Shown here piece by piece: positions 41,936-49,501 of a stretch of DNA of 64,000 bases. Both the position numbers and the translations under genes were made by a program. The notes beneath the pieces were generated by a model that worked only from the letters and a program-made list of their open reading frames with translations, was not told the DNA's origin and did not search any database. Numbering within the stretch: position 1 is the stretch's first letter; each line of letters opens with the position of its first letter. Source of the DNA: RGIG1681 sp045657465 (lineage in GTDB: Bacteria; Bacillota; Clostridia; Christensenellales; UBA1242); NCBI GenBank assembly GCA_045657465.1, contig JAZOTD010000013.1, positions 1-64,000 on the forward strand, in the 5' to 3' direction.

Positions 41936-43066
41936 ATGGAAGAAAATATTAAGACATTTGAAGTAAACGACGAAATTTTTAATAAAATTGTTGACACTAT
42001 AACAGACAGACTTTGTTATGAAAAAACAGTTGCAGAAAACCCAATCGCCTTTGTTGTTGGTGGACAACCTGGTGCAGGAAAAACTGGACTTATTGGAACA
42101 ACCTTAAATGAGTTTGAAAATGCTATTGTTTTAGATGTTGACGATTATAGATATTTCCACCCAGACGTTCTCGAAATCTTTAGAGATTATCCAGACCAAC
42201 TTGTGCCAATCACAAAAGAATTTGTTAACAAAATCACAGCAATTGTTGTTGATAGACTTATGCAGAAAAAATATAATCTTGTTATTCACAAAACACTCAA
42301 AGATGACGAGATTATTTATGACACACTTGAGCCACTTAGAAAGCAAGGCTATGCTATTGTTTTGAGAATAATGGCTGTTAGTGAAGTTGAAAGCAGAACT
42401 TCGGCCCTTGAAAGATCACTTGCATTTAAAACTAACGTTGGTTGGTGCAGATGGGTAACTGAAAATAACCACAAATATGCATATGCAGGCATTCCTTCAA
42501 CTGCTCAAAGCATCTATGACAAGGGCTATGCAGATGCTGTTCAAGTTTATGGCCGTGGGTTTATTCCAACAAATTCTGTTTTGAAATATTCACTTTCTTC
42601 AAAAGAAGGTGCTTTGATTTTGAAAAATGTTGAAACAGTATCACCACTTTTTGATGATTTAAACACCACGCAATATGCTGATCCAAACGCTGCAATTTTG
42701 GGTGTTAGAGACGAAGAAACTTGGAGGGTTTTGCCAGAAGTTTTCTACAGACTTAACATTTTGAAATTTCAAATTTCTGACAAGACTGATGAAAAATATA
42801 TTTTAGAAGTCGAAAATATGGTTGCTGATTATCTAAAACAACAACTTGAAAGAGAACCATATATGAATAACAACACCAAAATTGAACTTGCAAAAGAAGT
42901 TATGGCAAGAATGATTGCTGTTTCTGCAAGTGAAGGTTTTGATGAAAACAACAAAGAATTGATGAATTTGATTGAAGAAGAAAAGTTAATGAATGAGTTT
43001 GACGATAAGGTTATTAATAAAATCATTAATGAATATTCTCCACTTGTAAAAAACAATAATAAATAA
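41936..43066 (+). CDS. Zeta-toxin family kinase 2 with fused C-terminal antitoxin-like domain
   Basis: A 376-residue paralogue of the preceding kinase. Walker A GQPGAGKT at residues 43-50, DVDDYRYFHP near 67 and IHKT at 117-120 (same His in place of the usual EGT Glu), KYNLVIHKTLKDDEIIYDTLEPLR matching the first protein closely, and TSALERS near 154. Residues 315-372 match the free 74-residue antitoxin candidate, so this protein carries toxin first and inhibitor domain last in one chain. No separate antitoxin precedes it. The reported single-chain zeta protein EzeT of E. coli has its inhibitory part at the N-terminus, the reverse of this order. TAGGAG ribosome site. Confidence 0.82.
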   Translation: MEENIKTFEVNDEIFNKIVDTITDRLCYEKTVAENPIAFVVGGQPGAGKTGLIGTTLNEFENAIVLDVDDYRYFHPDVLEIFRDYPDQLVPITKEFVNKITAIVVDRLMQKKYNLVIHKTLKDDEIIYDTLEPLRKQGYAIVLRIMAVSEVESRTSALERSLAFKTNVGWCRWVTENNHKYAYAGIPSTAQSIYDKGYADAVQVYGRGFIPTNSVLKYSLSSKEGALILKNVETVSPLFDDLNTTQYADPNAAILGVRDEETWRVLPEVFYRLNILKFQISDKTDEKYILEVENMVADYLKQQLEREPYMNNNTKIELAKEVMARMIAVSASEGFDENNKELMNLIEEEKLMNEFDDKVINKIINEYSPLVKNNNK

Positions 43067-43070
43067 TAAC

Positions 43071-43101
43071 AAAAAAGTCACTTTAAACGGGTGACTTTTT
43101 T
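43071..43101 (+). terminator. Terminator after the second zeta gene
   Basis: Stem AAAAAAGTCAC / GTGACTTTTTT with a 9-base loop. Confidence 0.88.
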
Positions 43102-43119
43102 ATTTAGAGCTTTAGTTTA

Positions 43120-43148
43120 TTGACTTTAAGATGAAATTAAGGTATTTT
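43120..43148 (+). promoter_or_regulatory. Promoter predicting a leaderless ruvC mRNA
   Basis: TTGACT (43120-43125), 17 bases, TATTTT (43143-43148); predicted +1 at 43155 is the A of the ruvC ATG. AAGG at 43138-43141 is too far to be a normal ribosome site. Confidence 0.55.
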
Positions 43149-43154
43149 ATAAAT

Positions 43155-43721
43155 ATGATTATTCTCGGTATAGACCCAGGTTATGCAATAGTTGGCTATG
43201 GCGTAATTGAAAAAGATAAAACAGGAAAGTGCAGGGTGGTTGACTATGGTGCAATAAACACTCCAAAAGAAGAAGATTTTCCTGTTCGTCTTGCAATGAT
43301 TCAAGATGGAATGAAGTGCTTGATCAATCGTTTTAAGCCAGATGCTGTTGCAGTTGAAGAGTTGTTTTTTAATCAAAACATCACCACTGGCATTGCTGTT
43401 GCTGAAGCCAGAGGTGTTATTTTGTGCACTGCAATTCAACACGTTCCAAAGGTGTTTGAATTTACGCCAATGCAAATAAAACTCTCAATCACTGGAACTG
43501 GAAAAGCTGACAAAAAACAGGTTCAATATATGACAAAAACCATATTGAACCTTAAGTCAGTTCCAAAGCCTGATGATGCTGCTGATGCTCTTGCTGTTGC
43601 GCTTACTTTGGCTCAAACAAACACAAAACTGACAGAAGCTGAAGTTCAAGTTTTCACAAACAACAATCTCAAGAAAACTGACAAAAATGAAATTATAAAT
43701 AAAAGGAAACCTAAACAATGA
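43155..43721 (+). CDS. ruvC: Holliday junction resolvase RuvC
   Basis: RuvC cuts Holliday junctions after RuvAB branch migration. From ATG 43155 it is 188 residues, starting MIILGIDPGYAIVGYG with the first catalytic Asp, then VEELFFNQNITTGI and the C-terminal acidic pair in PDDAADALAVAL. The C-terminal 25 residues form a basic tail beyond the usual end. An in-frame ATG at 43131 is rejected because RuvC normally begins at the strand MIILGID. It overlaps ruvA by four bases. Confidence 0.96.
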   Translation: MIILGIDPGYAIVGYGVIEKDKTGKCRVVDYGAINTPKEEDFPVRLAMIQDGMKCLINRFKPDAVAVEELFFNQNITTGIAVAEARGVILCTAIQHVPKVFEFTPMQIKLSITGTGKADKKQVQYMTKTILNLKSVPKPDDAADALAVALTLAQTNTKLTEAEVQVFTNNNLKKTDKNEIINKRKPKQ

Positions 43722-44329
43722 TTTATTCACTTACAGGAAAGATTTCAATGATTGATGAAAACACTATCGTGGTTGACACTGGATCCATGGCTTTTGAAGT
43801 GGTGTGTTCAGCATTCACTGCATATGCACTTACTGGAAAGCAAGAACCACAAACAGTGCTCACATATTTGCAAGTGAGAGAAGATGCCATGTGCTTGTTT
43901 GGGTTTGCAACTCAAAAAGAAAAGAAAATTTTTAATGACCTTTTGCTCGTGTCTGGTGTTGGACCAAAAATGGCAATCACTGTGCTTTCAGGGCTTGCGA
44001 TTGATGATCTTATTAGAGCGATTGTCACCAGTGACATAAAAACACTTTCAAGCATCAAAGGTCTTGGCAAAAAAACTGCAGAACGCATTGTGCTTGAGCT
44101 TAATTCAAAACTTGGCGGAAGCGATTCACTTGAAAATCTGCTTTCAAATGAAGCAAACATCAGTGGAACAAAAGTGGCACTTCGAAAAGAAGTTGAAGAA
44201 GCTTATGAAGTGCTTATTTCAACTGGTCTTTCAAAAAATGACGCAATTGAGCTTGCCAAAAACAATTATGTTGACGGCATGACAAGTGAACAATTGGTTG
44301 TTGCTTGCTTTAAAAATATGCATAAATAA
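43718..44329 (+). CDS. ruvA: Holliday junction branch migration protein RuvA
   Basis: RuvA binds the four-way junction and loads RuvB. The 203-residue protein has the N-terminal OB domain (MIYSLTGKISMIDENTIVVD), tandem helix-hairpin-helix motifs (LLLVSGVGPKMAITVLSGL and LSSIKGLGKKTAERIVLEL) and the C-terminal RuvB-binding domain. It is coupled to ruvC by an ATGA overlap, and ruvB follows after 17 bases. Confidence 0.97.
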   Translation: MIYSLTGKISMIDENTIVVDTGSMAFEVVCSAFTAYALTGKQEPQTVLTYLQVREDAMCLFGFATQKEKKIFNDLLLVSGVGPKMAITVLSGLAIDDLIRAIVTSDIKTLSSIKGLGKKTAERIVLELNSKLGGSDSLENLLSNEANISGTKVALRKEVEEAYEVLISTGLSKNDAIELAKNNYVDGMTSEQLVVACFKNMHK

Positions 44330-44346
44330 AAAAGGAGTGGTGGTTT

Positions 44347-45411
44347 ATGGAAAACTACGACGAAAACTATTATAGCAAATTTATAACAAGTTCAAAAGAT
44401 GATGATGAAGAGAGATTTGTGTCAAGTTCAAGAATTGAAGCTGATGACCAAATCGAAAACATTCTTCGTCCAAGAACGTTTGATGAATATGTTGGTCAGT
44501 CTGGCGTGAAAGAAAACCTTAAGGTTTATATTTCTGCTGCAAAAAAGCGTAATGAAGCACTTGACCACGTGCTTTTGTATGGACCTCCTGGACTTGGAAA
44601 AACCACTCTTGCTGCAATCATTGCAAATGAAATGGGTTCTTCATTCAAGCAAACATCAGGGCCTGCAATTGAAAAACCAAGTGACCTTGCGTCAATTCTC
44701 ACAAACTTAAACGAAAATGATGTTTTGTTTATTGACGAAATTCACAGACTTAATCACAGCGTTGAAGAAGTGCTTTATCCAGCGATGGAAGACCACGCCC
44801 TAGACTTTATTATTGGAAAAGGTCCATCGGCTAGATCAATGAGAATATCTCTTCCAAACTTTACACTTGTTGGTGCAACTACAAAGGCGGGAATGATTGC
44901 AAGTCCGCTTCGTGACAGATTTGGTGTTTTGTGTAAGCTTGAACTTTATTCAAAAGAAGAACTTAAACAAATTGTGATTCGTTCGTCAAAAATTTTGGGT
45001 GCTGAAATTGATGATGGTTCAGCGGCACTTATTGCTTCGCGTTGCAGGGGAACCCCAAGAATTGCAAACCGAATTTTAAAGCGTGTTAGAGACTTTGCAG
45101 ATGTTTTAAATGACGGCAAAATCAACACAAAAATAACAAATCACGCACTTGAGAAAATGGATATTGATGACATTGGGCTTGATGCAGTTGATAGAAAAAT
45201 GCTTAAAGTTATGATTGAAAACTTTAAGGGCAAGCCTGTTGGTCTTGACACACTTGGTGCAGTGACTGGTGAAGAACCAGAAACAATCGAAGATGTTTAT
45301 GAACCATATTTGTTGCAAATTGGCTTTATTGCAAGAACCCCTAGGGGCAGAATTCCACTAGAACCAGCATTTGCACACATGGGCTATAAAATCGAAGAAG
45401 TTTTAAAGTAG
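44347..45411 (+). CDS. ruvB: Holliday junction helicase RuvB
   Basis: A 354-residue AAA+ motor of branch migration. It has an acidic N-terminal extension, RPRTFDEYVGQ, Walker A LYGPPGLGKTTLA near residue 78, Walker B LFIDEIHRL near 128, sensor motif GATTKAG, and the winged-helix C-domain ending in TPRGRIPLEPAFAHMGY. It completes the ruvCAB operon; AAGGAGTGG ribosome site. Confidence 0.97.
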   Translation: MENYDENYYSKFITSSKDDDEERFVSSSRIEADDQIENILRPRTFDEYVGQSGVKENLKVYISAAKKRNEALDHVLLYGPPGLGKTTLAAIIANEMGSSFKQTSGPAIEKPSDLASILTNLNENDVLFIDEIHRLNHSVEEVLYPAMEDHALDFIIGKGPSARSMRISLPNFTLVGATTKAGMIASPLRDRFGVLCKLELYSKEELKQIVIRSSKILGAEIDDGSAALIASRCRGTPRIANRILKRVRDFADVLNDGKINTKITNHALEKMDIDDIGLDAVDRKMLKVMIENFKGKPVGLDTLGAVTGEEPETIEDVYEPYLLQIGFIARTPRGRIPLEPAFAHMGYKIEEVLK

Positions 45412-45419
45412 GAGAATGT

Positions 45420-45989
45420 ATGAAAAATTATTTTATTATTCATGGCTCTTTTTCTAATCCTTATGCAAACTGGTTTCCTTGGCTTTATAACGAAATTGAA
45501 AAAACAAAACCACAATCACAAGAAGAGCCAATTTGCTATGTTCCACAATTTCCAACAGGTATTGGACGTCAAAATTATGAAAATTGGTCGGCATTGTTAA
45601 AAACTTATGTTAACTCAAATGTTTTGGGTGAAAAGTCGTGCTTGTTTGCACATAGTATAGCTCCTGTTTTTGTGTGCAAGTTTTTGATTGAAAACAAAAT
45701 CAAAGTTGACAAACTGATTTTTGTTTGTGGATTTAACAATTATTTAACACCTAGCAAAGAATATAACGAAGTAAATGTTTCTATGTTTTTAGATGACATA
45801 GAAAAAGTTAAAAAATATGCAAATGAAATTGTATGCATTTATTCTAACAATGACCCATATGTGGCATATGAAGCAGAAAAAGATTTTGCAGACAAAGTAT
45901 CAACTAAACGAATTATGATTGAAAATGGCGGGCATTTAAACATGGCGTCAGGCTTTGATAAGTTTCCGCAATTGTTAGAATTTATTTAA
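45420..45989 (+). CDS. RBBP9/YdeN-type serine hydrolase
   Basis: A 189-residue alpha/beta hydrolase of the small RBBP9/YdeN group. The nucleophile elbow is FAHSIAP, the Asp lies in SNNDPYV and the His in ENGGHLNMA, giving a full triad. It starts with YFIIHGS, a typical oxyanion strand. Substrate unknown. It is nine bases after ruvB and nine before queA, suggesting the operon continues, though it shares no obvious pathway. Confidence 0.85.
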   Translation: MKNYFIIHGSFSNPYANWFPWLYNEIEKTKPQSQEEPICYVPQFPTGIGRQNYENWSALLKTYVNSNVLGEKSCLFAHSIAPVFVCKFLIENKIKVDKLIFVCGFNNYLTPSKEYNEVNVSMFLDDIEKVKKYANEIVCIYSNNDPYVAYEAEKDFADKVSTKRIMIENGGHLNMASGFDKFPQLLEFI

Positions 45990-45998
45990 GGAAAAATT

Positions 45999-47033
45999 AT
46001 GGAAATATTAAAAACTAGTGATTTTTTTTATGAACTTCCTGAAGAGCTTATTGCGCAGACTCCAGTGAGTCCTAGAGATACAGCTAGAATGCTTGTTTAT
46101 AAAAAAGACGAAGATAAAATTGAACACAAGATTTTTAGGGATATTTTAGACTATCTCACACCAAACGATGTTTTGGTTTTAAACAACACAAGAGTTATTC
46201 CAGCAAGACTCTTTGCCAGCAAGGTGACCGGTGCAAAAATTGAAGTGTTTTTGCTTAAAAGACTCAATCTTTCAGACTATGAAGTTTTGATGAAACCTGC
46301 AAAAAAAGCCCCTGTTGGAACAAAGTTGATTTTTAGTGAAAATTTATATTGTGATGTTATTGAAAATCAAGAAGAAATTGGTGGCAGAATAATTCGCTTT
46401 AATGTTTCTCATGGAACGTTAGAAGAAGAACTTGACCGTATTGGAGAGGTTCCACTTCCACCATATATTCATGAAAAACTTGAAGATGATGAAGAATATC
46501 AAACAATATATTCAAAAATCAAAGGTTCTTCAGCGGCGCCTACGGCAGGGTTACATTTTACTGAAGAGTTGATGCAAAAAATCAAAGATAAAGGCGTTCA
46601 AATTGAAGAAGTTACTCTTCAAGTTGGACTTGGAACTTTTAGGCCAGTAAATGAAGAAAATGCACTTGACCACAAAATGCATAGTGAAGAAATTGTGGTT
46701 TTGGGTGAAGTTGCTGAAAGATTAAACAAAGCAAAAGCTGAAGGAAAACGTATTGTTGCAGTTGGAACAACCACTGTTAGAACGCTTGAAGCTGCAGCTG
46801 ACAGAGTGGGGCATATTGAGCCTTGTCAAAAAGAAACAAACATATTTATTTATCCAGGTGTAAAGCTCAAGTTTGTTGATGCACTTATCACAAACTTCCA
46901 TTTGCCTGAAAGCACGCTTATTATGCTAGTTTCGGCATTTATAGGAAAAGATAAAACACTTGGTGTTTATAAAGAAGCAGTAAAAGAAAGATATAGATTT
47001 TTCAGTTTTGGCGATTGCTGTTTCTTCTGCTAA
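45999..47033 (+). CDS. queA: S-adenosylmethionine:tRNA ribosyltransferase-isomerase
   Basis: QueA transfers the ribosyl group of SAM to preQ1 in tRNA, giving epoxyqueuosine. The 344-residue protein has FFYELPEELIAQTPVSPRD at the start, LNNTRVIPARLF, SSAAPTAGLHFTEEL, VGLGTFRPV and the C-terminal FHLPESTLIMLVSAF, ending YRFFSFGDCCFFC; the last residues (CCFFC) are unusual against the common AMLI ending. It sits before tgt in the usual order and downstream of ruvB, as in many Firmicutes. Confidence 0.96.
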   Translation: MEILKTSDFFYELPEELIAQTPVSPRDTARMLVYKKDEDKIEHKIFRDILDYLTPNDVLVLNNTRVIPARLFASKVTGAKIEVFLLKRLNLSDYEVLMKPAKKAPVGTKLIFSENLYCDVIENQEEIGGRIIRFNVSHGTLEEELDRIGEVPLPPYIHEKLEDDEEYQTIYSKIKGSSAAPTAGLHFTEELMQKIKDKGVQIEEVTLQVGLGTFRPVNEENALDHKMHSEEIVVLGEVAERLNKAKAEGKRIVAVGTTTVRTLEAAADRVGHIEPCQKETNIFIYPGVKLKFVDALITNFHLPESTLIMLVSAFIGKDKTLGVYKEAVKERYRFFSFGDCCFFC

Positions 47034-47057
47034 TAAATTTTAAACGGGAAAATTTTT

Positions 47058-48179
47058 ATGGAAAACAAATACTTTTCATTTGAAGAAAAACAAAAATCTT
47101 CAAATTCATATGCAAGAATTGGTGTGCTGCACACTCCACATGGTGACATTGAAACACCTGTGTTTATGCCGGTTGGAACAAGGGCAACAGTCAAAGCTGT
47201 TGAACCAAGAGAACTTGAAGAAGTTGGTGCACAAATCATTCTTTCAAACACTTATCATTGTTATTTAAGACCGGGCGCTGAACTTGTTGAAAAGGCGGGT
47301 GGTCTTCACAAGTTTATGAACTGGAACAAACCAATCTTGACGGACTCTGGTGGTTTTCAAGTTTTTTCGCTTGCTGATATGAACAAAATCACAGATGATG
47401 GTGTTGAGTTTAAATCACATTTAGATGGTTCAAAGCACTTTTTCACACCAGAAAAATCAATTGATATTCAAAACAAACTAGGTGCAGACATCATCATGGC
47501 ATTTGATGAATGTTCAACTTATGGCGTTGACAAAAAGTATGCAAAAAAAGCACTTGAACGCACTGAAAGATGGCTTGACAGATGTCTTGCTTATCACAAA
47601 AAAGAAAAACAGTTGTTGTTTCCAATAGTTCAAGGAAACTTCTTTGCAGATCTTCGTGTTCAGGCGCTTGAAAACGTTAAGAAAAAAGCAACAGTGGGTT
47701 TTTCAATTGGTGGGCTTTCAGTTGGTGAACCAAAAGACAAAATGTATGAAATGCTTGACGCACTTGCTCCACATTATCCAGATGACAAGGTTAGATATTT
47801 AATGGGGGTTGGAAGTCCTGACTGTTTGATTGAAGGCGTTATTCGTGGAATTGATATGTTTGACTGTGTGCTTCCAACAAGAAATGCAAGAAATGGAACA
47901 GCTCTTACAAGCACTGGCAAAGTTGTAATTAAAAACGGAATTTATAAAGAAGACTTTTCTTCTCTTGACAGTGAATGTGATTGTTATGCATGTAAAAACT
48001 TCACAAAAGCATACCTTAGACACTTGTTTAATGTTGATGAAATCTTAGGTGCACAATTGTTATCAATACATAACATTAGATATTTAACCCACTTGATGGA
48101 ACAGATTAAACAAGCAATCAAAGAAGATAGAATTTTAGAATTTAGAGAAGAATATTTGAAAAAGACAGGTTACAAATAA
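47058..48179 (+). CDS. tgt: tRNA-guanine transglycosylase
   Basis: Exchanges guanine at tRNA position 34 for preQ1. The 373-residue TIM-barrel enzyme has the catalytic Asp in LTDSGGFQVFSL, the general-acid region MAFDECSTYG, GGLSVGEPKDKMYEML, the nucleophilic Asp in FDCVLPTRNARNG and the zinc site CDCYACKNFTKAYLRHL. With queA and queH, this window carries three steps of queuosine formation; synthesis genes for preQ1 are not in the window. Confidence 0.97.
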   Translation: MENKYFSFEEKQKSSNSYARIGVLHTPHGDIETPVFMPVGTRATVKAVEPRELEEVGAQIILSNTYHCYLRPGAELVEKAGGLHKFMNWNKPILTDSGGFQVFSLADMNKITDDGVEFKSHLDGSKHFFTPEKSIDIQNKLGADIIMAFDECSTYGVDKKYAKKALERTERWLDRCLAYHKKEKQLLFPIVQGNFFADLRVQALENVKKKATVGFSIGGLSVGEPKDKMYEMLDALAPHYPDDKVRYLMGVGSPDCLIEGVIRGIDMFDCVLPTRNARNGTALTSTGKVVIKNGIYKEDFSSLDSECDCYACKNFTKAYLRHLFNVDEILGAQLLSIHNIRYLTHLMEQIKQAIKEDRILEFREEYLKKTGYK

Positions 48180-48326
48180 AAAGTTTTGTAAATTTGGTTT
48201 AAAAAAGCCATTTTCAATTAAAAGATTACAAAATATTAAGCAATCATTCAACCAAGAATATTAAAAATTGTTGATTTATTATTTTTTATTTGATAAACTA
48301 TGTCTAGTTAAAAAAGGAGAGATATT

Positions 48327-48842
48327 ATGTTAAATTTTATTTGCGCAGAACCAGCAAAAAATACTAGCACAATCATTATTTATGTTGTTTTGATTGTTGC
48401 GCTTGTTGCAATGCTTATTATGCCATATTTCACACAAAGAAAAAAGAACAAAGAATTTATGTCTATGCTTGACGCTATGAAAGTTGGCGACCTTGTAAAA
48501 ACTGCAGGTGGAATCATCGGTAAAATCACAAAAATCACTGATAAAGGTGACATCAAAACAGTTATTTTGGAGACCGGTTCAAAAACTGAAAAGTCTTACA
48601 TGGAATTTGACATGACAATGATTTATTGCGTGTTGAAGTCAACAAAAGCTGTTGAAGAAAAAACAGAAGAAAAAGTTGAAGAAAAGGTTGAAGAAGTTAA
48701 AGCTGATGCAAAAGTAGAAGAAAAAGTTGAAGCAACTGAAAAAGCTCCTGCAAAAAAGGCACCAGCAAAAAAGACAACAACTGCAAAGAAAACTACTGCT
48801 AAAAAAACCACAGCAAAAAAGACAACAACAGAAAAAAAATAA
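48327..48842 (+). CDS. yajC: Preprotein translocase subunit YajC with Lys/Thr-rich tail
   Basis: YajC associates with SecDF at the translocon. The first 100 residues are a normal YajC: one membrane span (about 12-32), PYFTQRKKNKEFMSMLDAMKVGDLVKTAGGIIGKI. The remaining 70 residues are an unusual low-complexity tail: Glu/Lys/Val repeats (EEKVEEKVEE), then Ala/Lys/Thr repeats of KKTTAKKTTA type, resembling histone H1-like tails. AAAGGAGAG ribosome site; a terminator follows directly. Confidence 0.93.
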   Translation: MLNFICAEPAKNTSTIIIYVVLIVALVAMLIMPYFTQRKKNKEFMSMLDAMKVGDLVKTAGGIIGKITKITDKGDIKTVILETGSKTEKSYMEFDMTMIYCVLKSTKAVEEKTEEKVEEKVEEVKADAKVEEKVEATEKAPAKKAPAKKTTTAKKTTAKKTTAKKTTTEKK

Positions 48843-48866
48843 AAGCGACATAGTTCGCTTTTTTTT
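48841..48866 (+). terminator. Terminator after yajC
   Basis: Stem AAAAGCGA / TCGCTTTT, 6-base loop, long T run; the left arm overlaps the yajC stop codon. Confidence 0.9.
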
Positions 48867-48926
48867 GTGCCACAAATTTTCATATTCACATATTTTTGCA
48901 AATATATTTTATCAAGAGGATTTGTT

Positions 48927-49322
48927 ATGTTTGTGGGTTCAAAAAGCGAAATAGAATCAAAAGAAAACATTATATTTTCATATTTTAAAGGGCTTTTAAT
49001 TTCAACGATGATTAGTTTGGGACTGGTGATTGTTTTGGCATTTTCGTTAAAATGGTTTGAAATGGGTGATGGATTTATTATGCCTTTAACGATGATTATT
49101 AAAGCAATAAGTGTTTTAGTCGGTGCGATTTTTGCTGTTGGTGGAAAAAGCAAAGGCCTTTTGAAAGGTGCTGGCTTTGGGGCTGTTTATGTTGTGTTTG
49201 CATTTGTGATTTTTTCAATTTTGGCCGGTGGTTTTTCTGTTGGAATTAGCACCTTTTTAGACCTTGTGTTTGCGGCATTAGTTGGCGGTATTGTTGGAAT
49301 TGTAAAAGTGAATAAAGTCTAA
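48927..49322 (+). CDS. TIGR04086-type four-span membrane protein
   Basis: A 131-residue protein with four membrane spans and Gly-rich segments (VLVGAIFAVGGKSKGLLKGAGFGAVY, FAALVGGIVGIV) as in the TIGR04086 membrane proteins that stand beside yajC in Clostridia. Function unknown. ATG 48927 has an AGAGGA ribosome site; the upstream in-frame start at 48867 lies in the terminator and is rejected. Confidence 0.8.
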   Translation: MFVGSKSEIESKENIIFSYFKGLLISTMISLGLVIVLAFSLKWFEMGDGFIMPLTMIIKAISVLVGAIFAVGGKSKGLLKGAGFGAVYVVFAFVIFSILAGGFSVGISTFLDLVFAALVGGIVGIVKVNKV

Positions 49323-49345
49323 ATTTTTTAAAAATAGAAATTTTG

Positions 49346-49378
49346 AACTCGCAAAATTTGTTTTGGCGAGTTTTTTTA
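49346..49378 (+). terminator. Terminator before secD
   Basis: AACTCGC-AAAA / TTTT-GGCGAGTT (one bulged G) with a T run. Confidence 0.8.
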
Positions 49379-49501
49379 TTGTGAAAATACATAAAAATGG
49401 TTATAAAATCGGCTTTTTTGAAAAATATTTTTTATAATAGATTGACCGAAACAAACTTGTTGGAGTATAATAATCACGATTATAAAATAAGGAAATTAGC
49501 G

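Noticed and set aside
48623..49153. 176-residue minus-strand ORF opposite the yajC tail
   Set aside because: Antisense reading of the Lys/Thr repeats gives Phe/Ser/Val-rich low complexity; no ribosome site.
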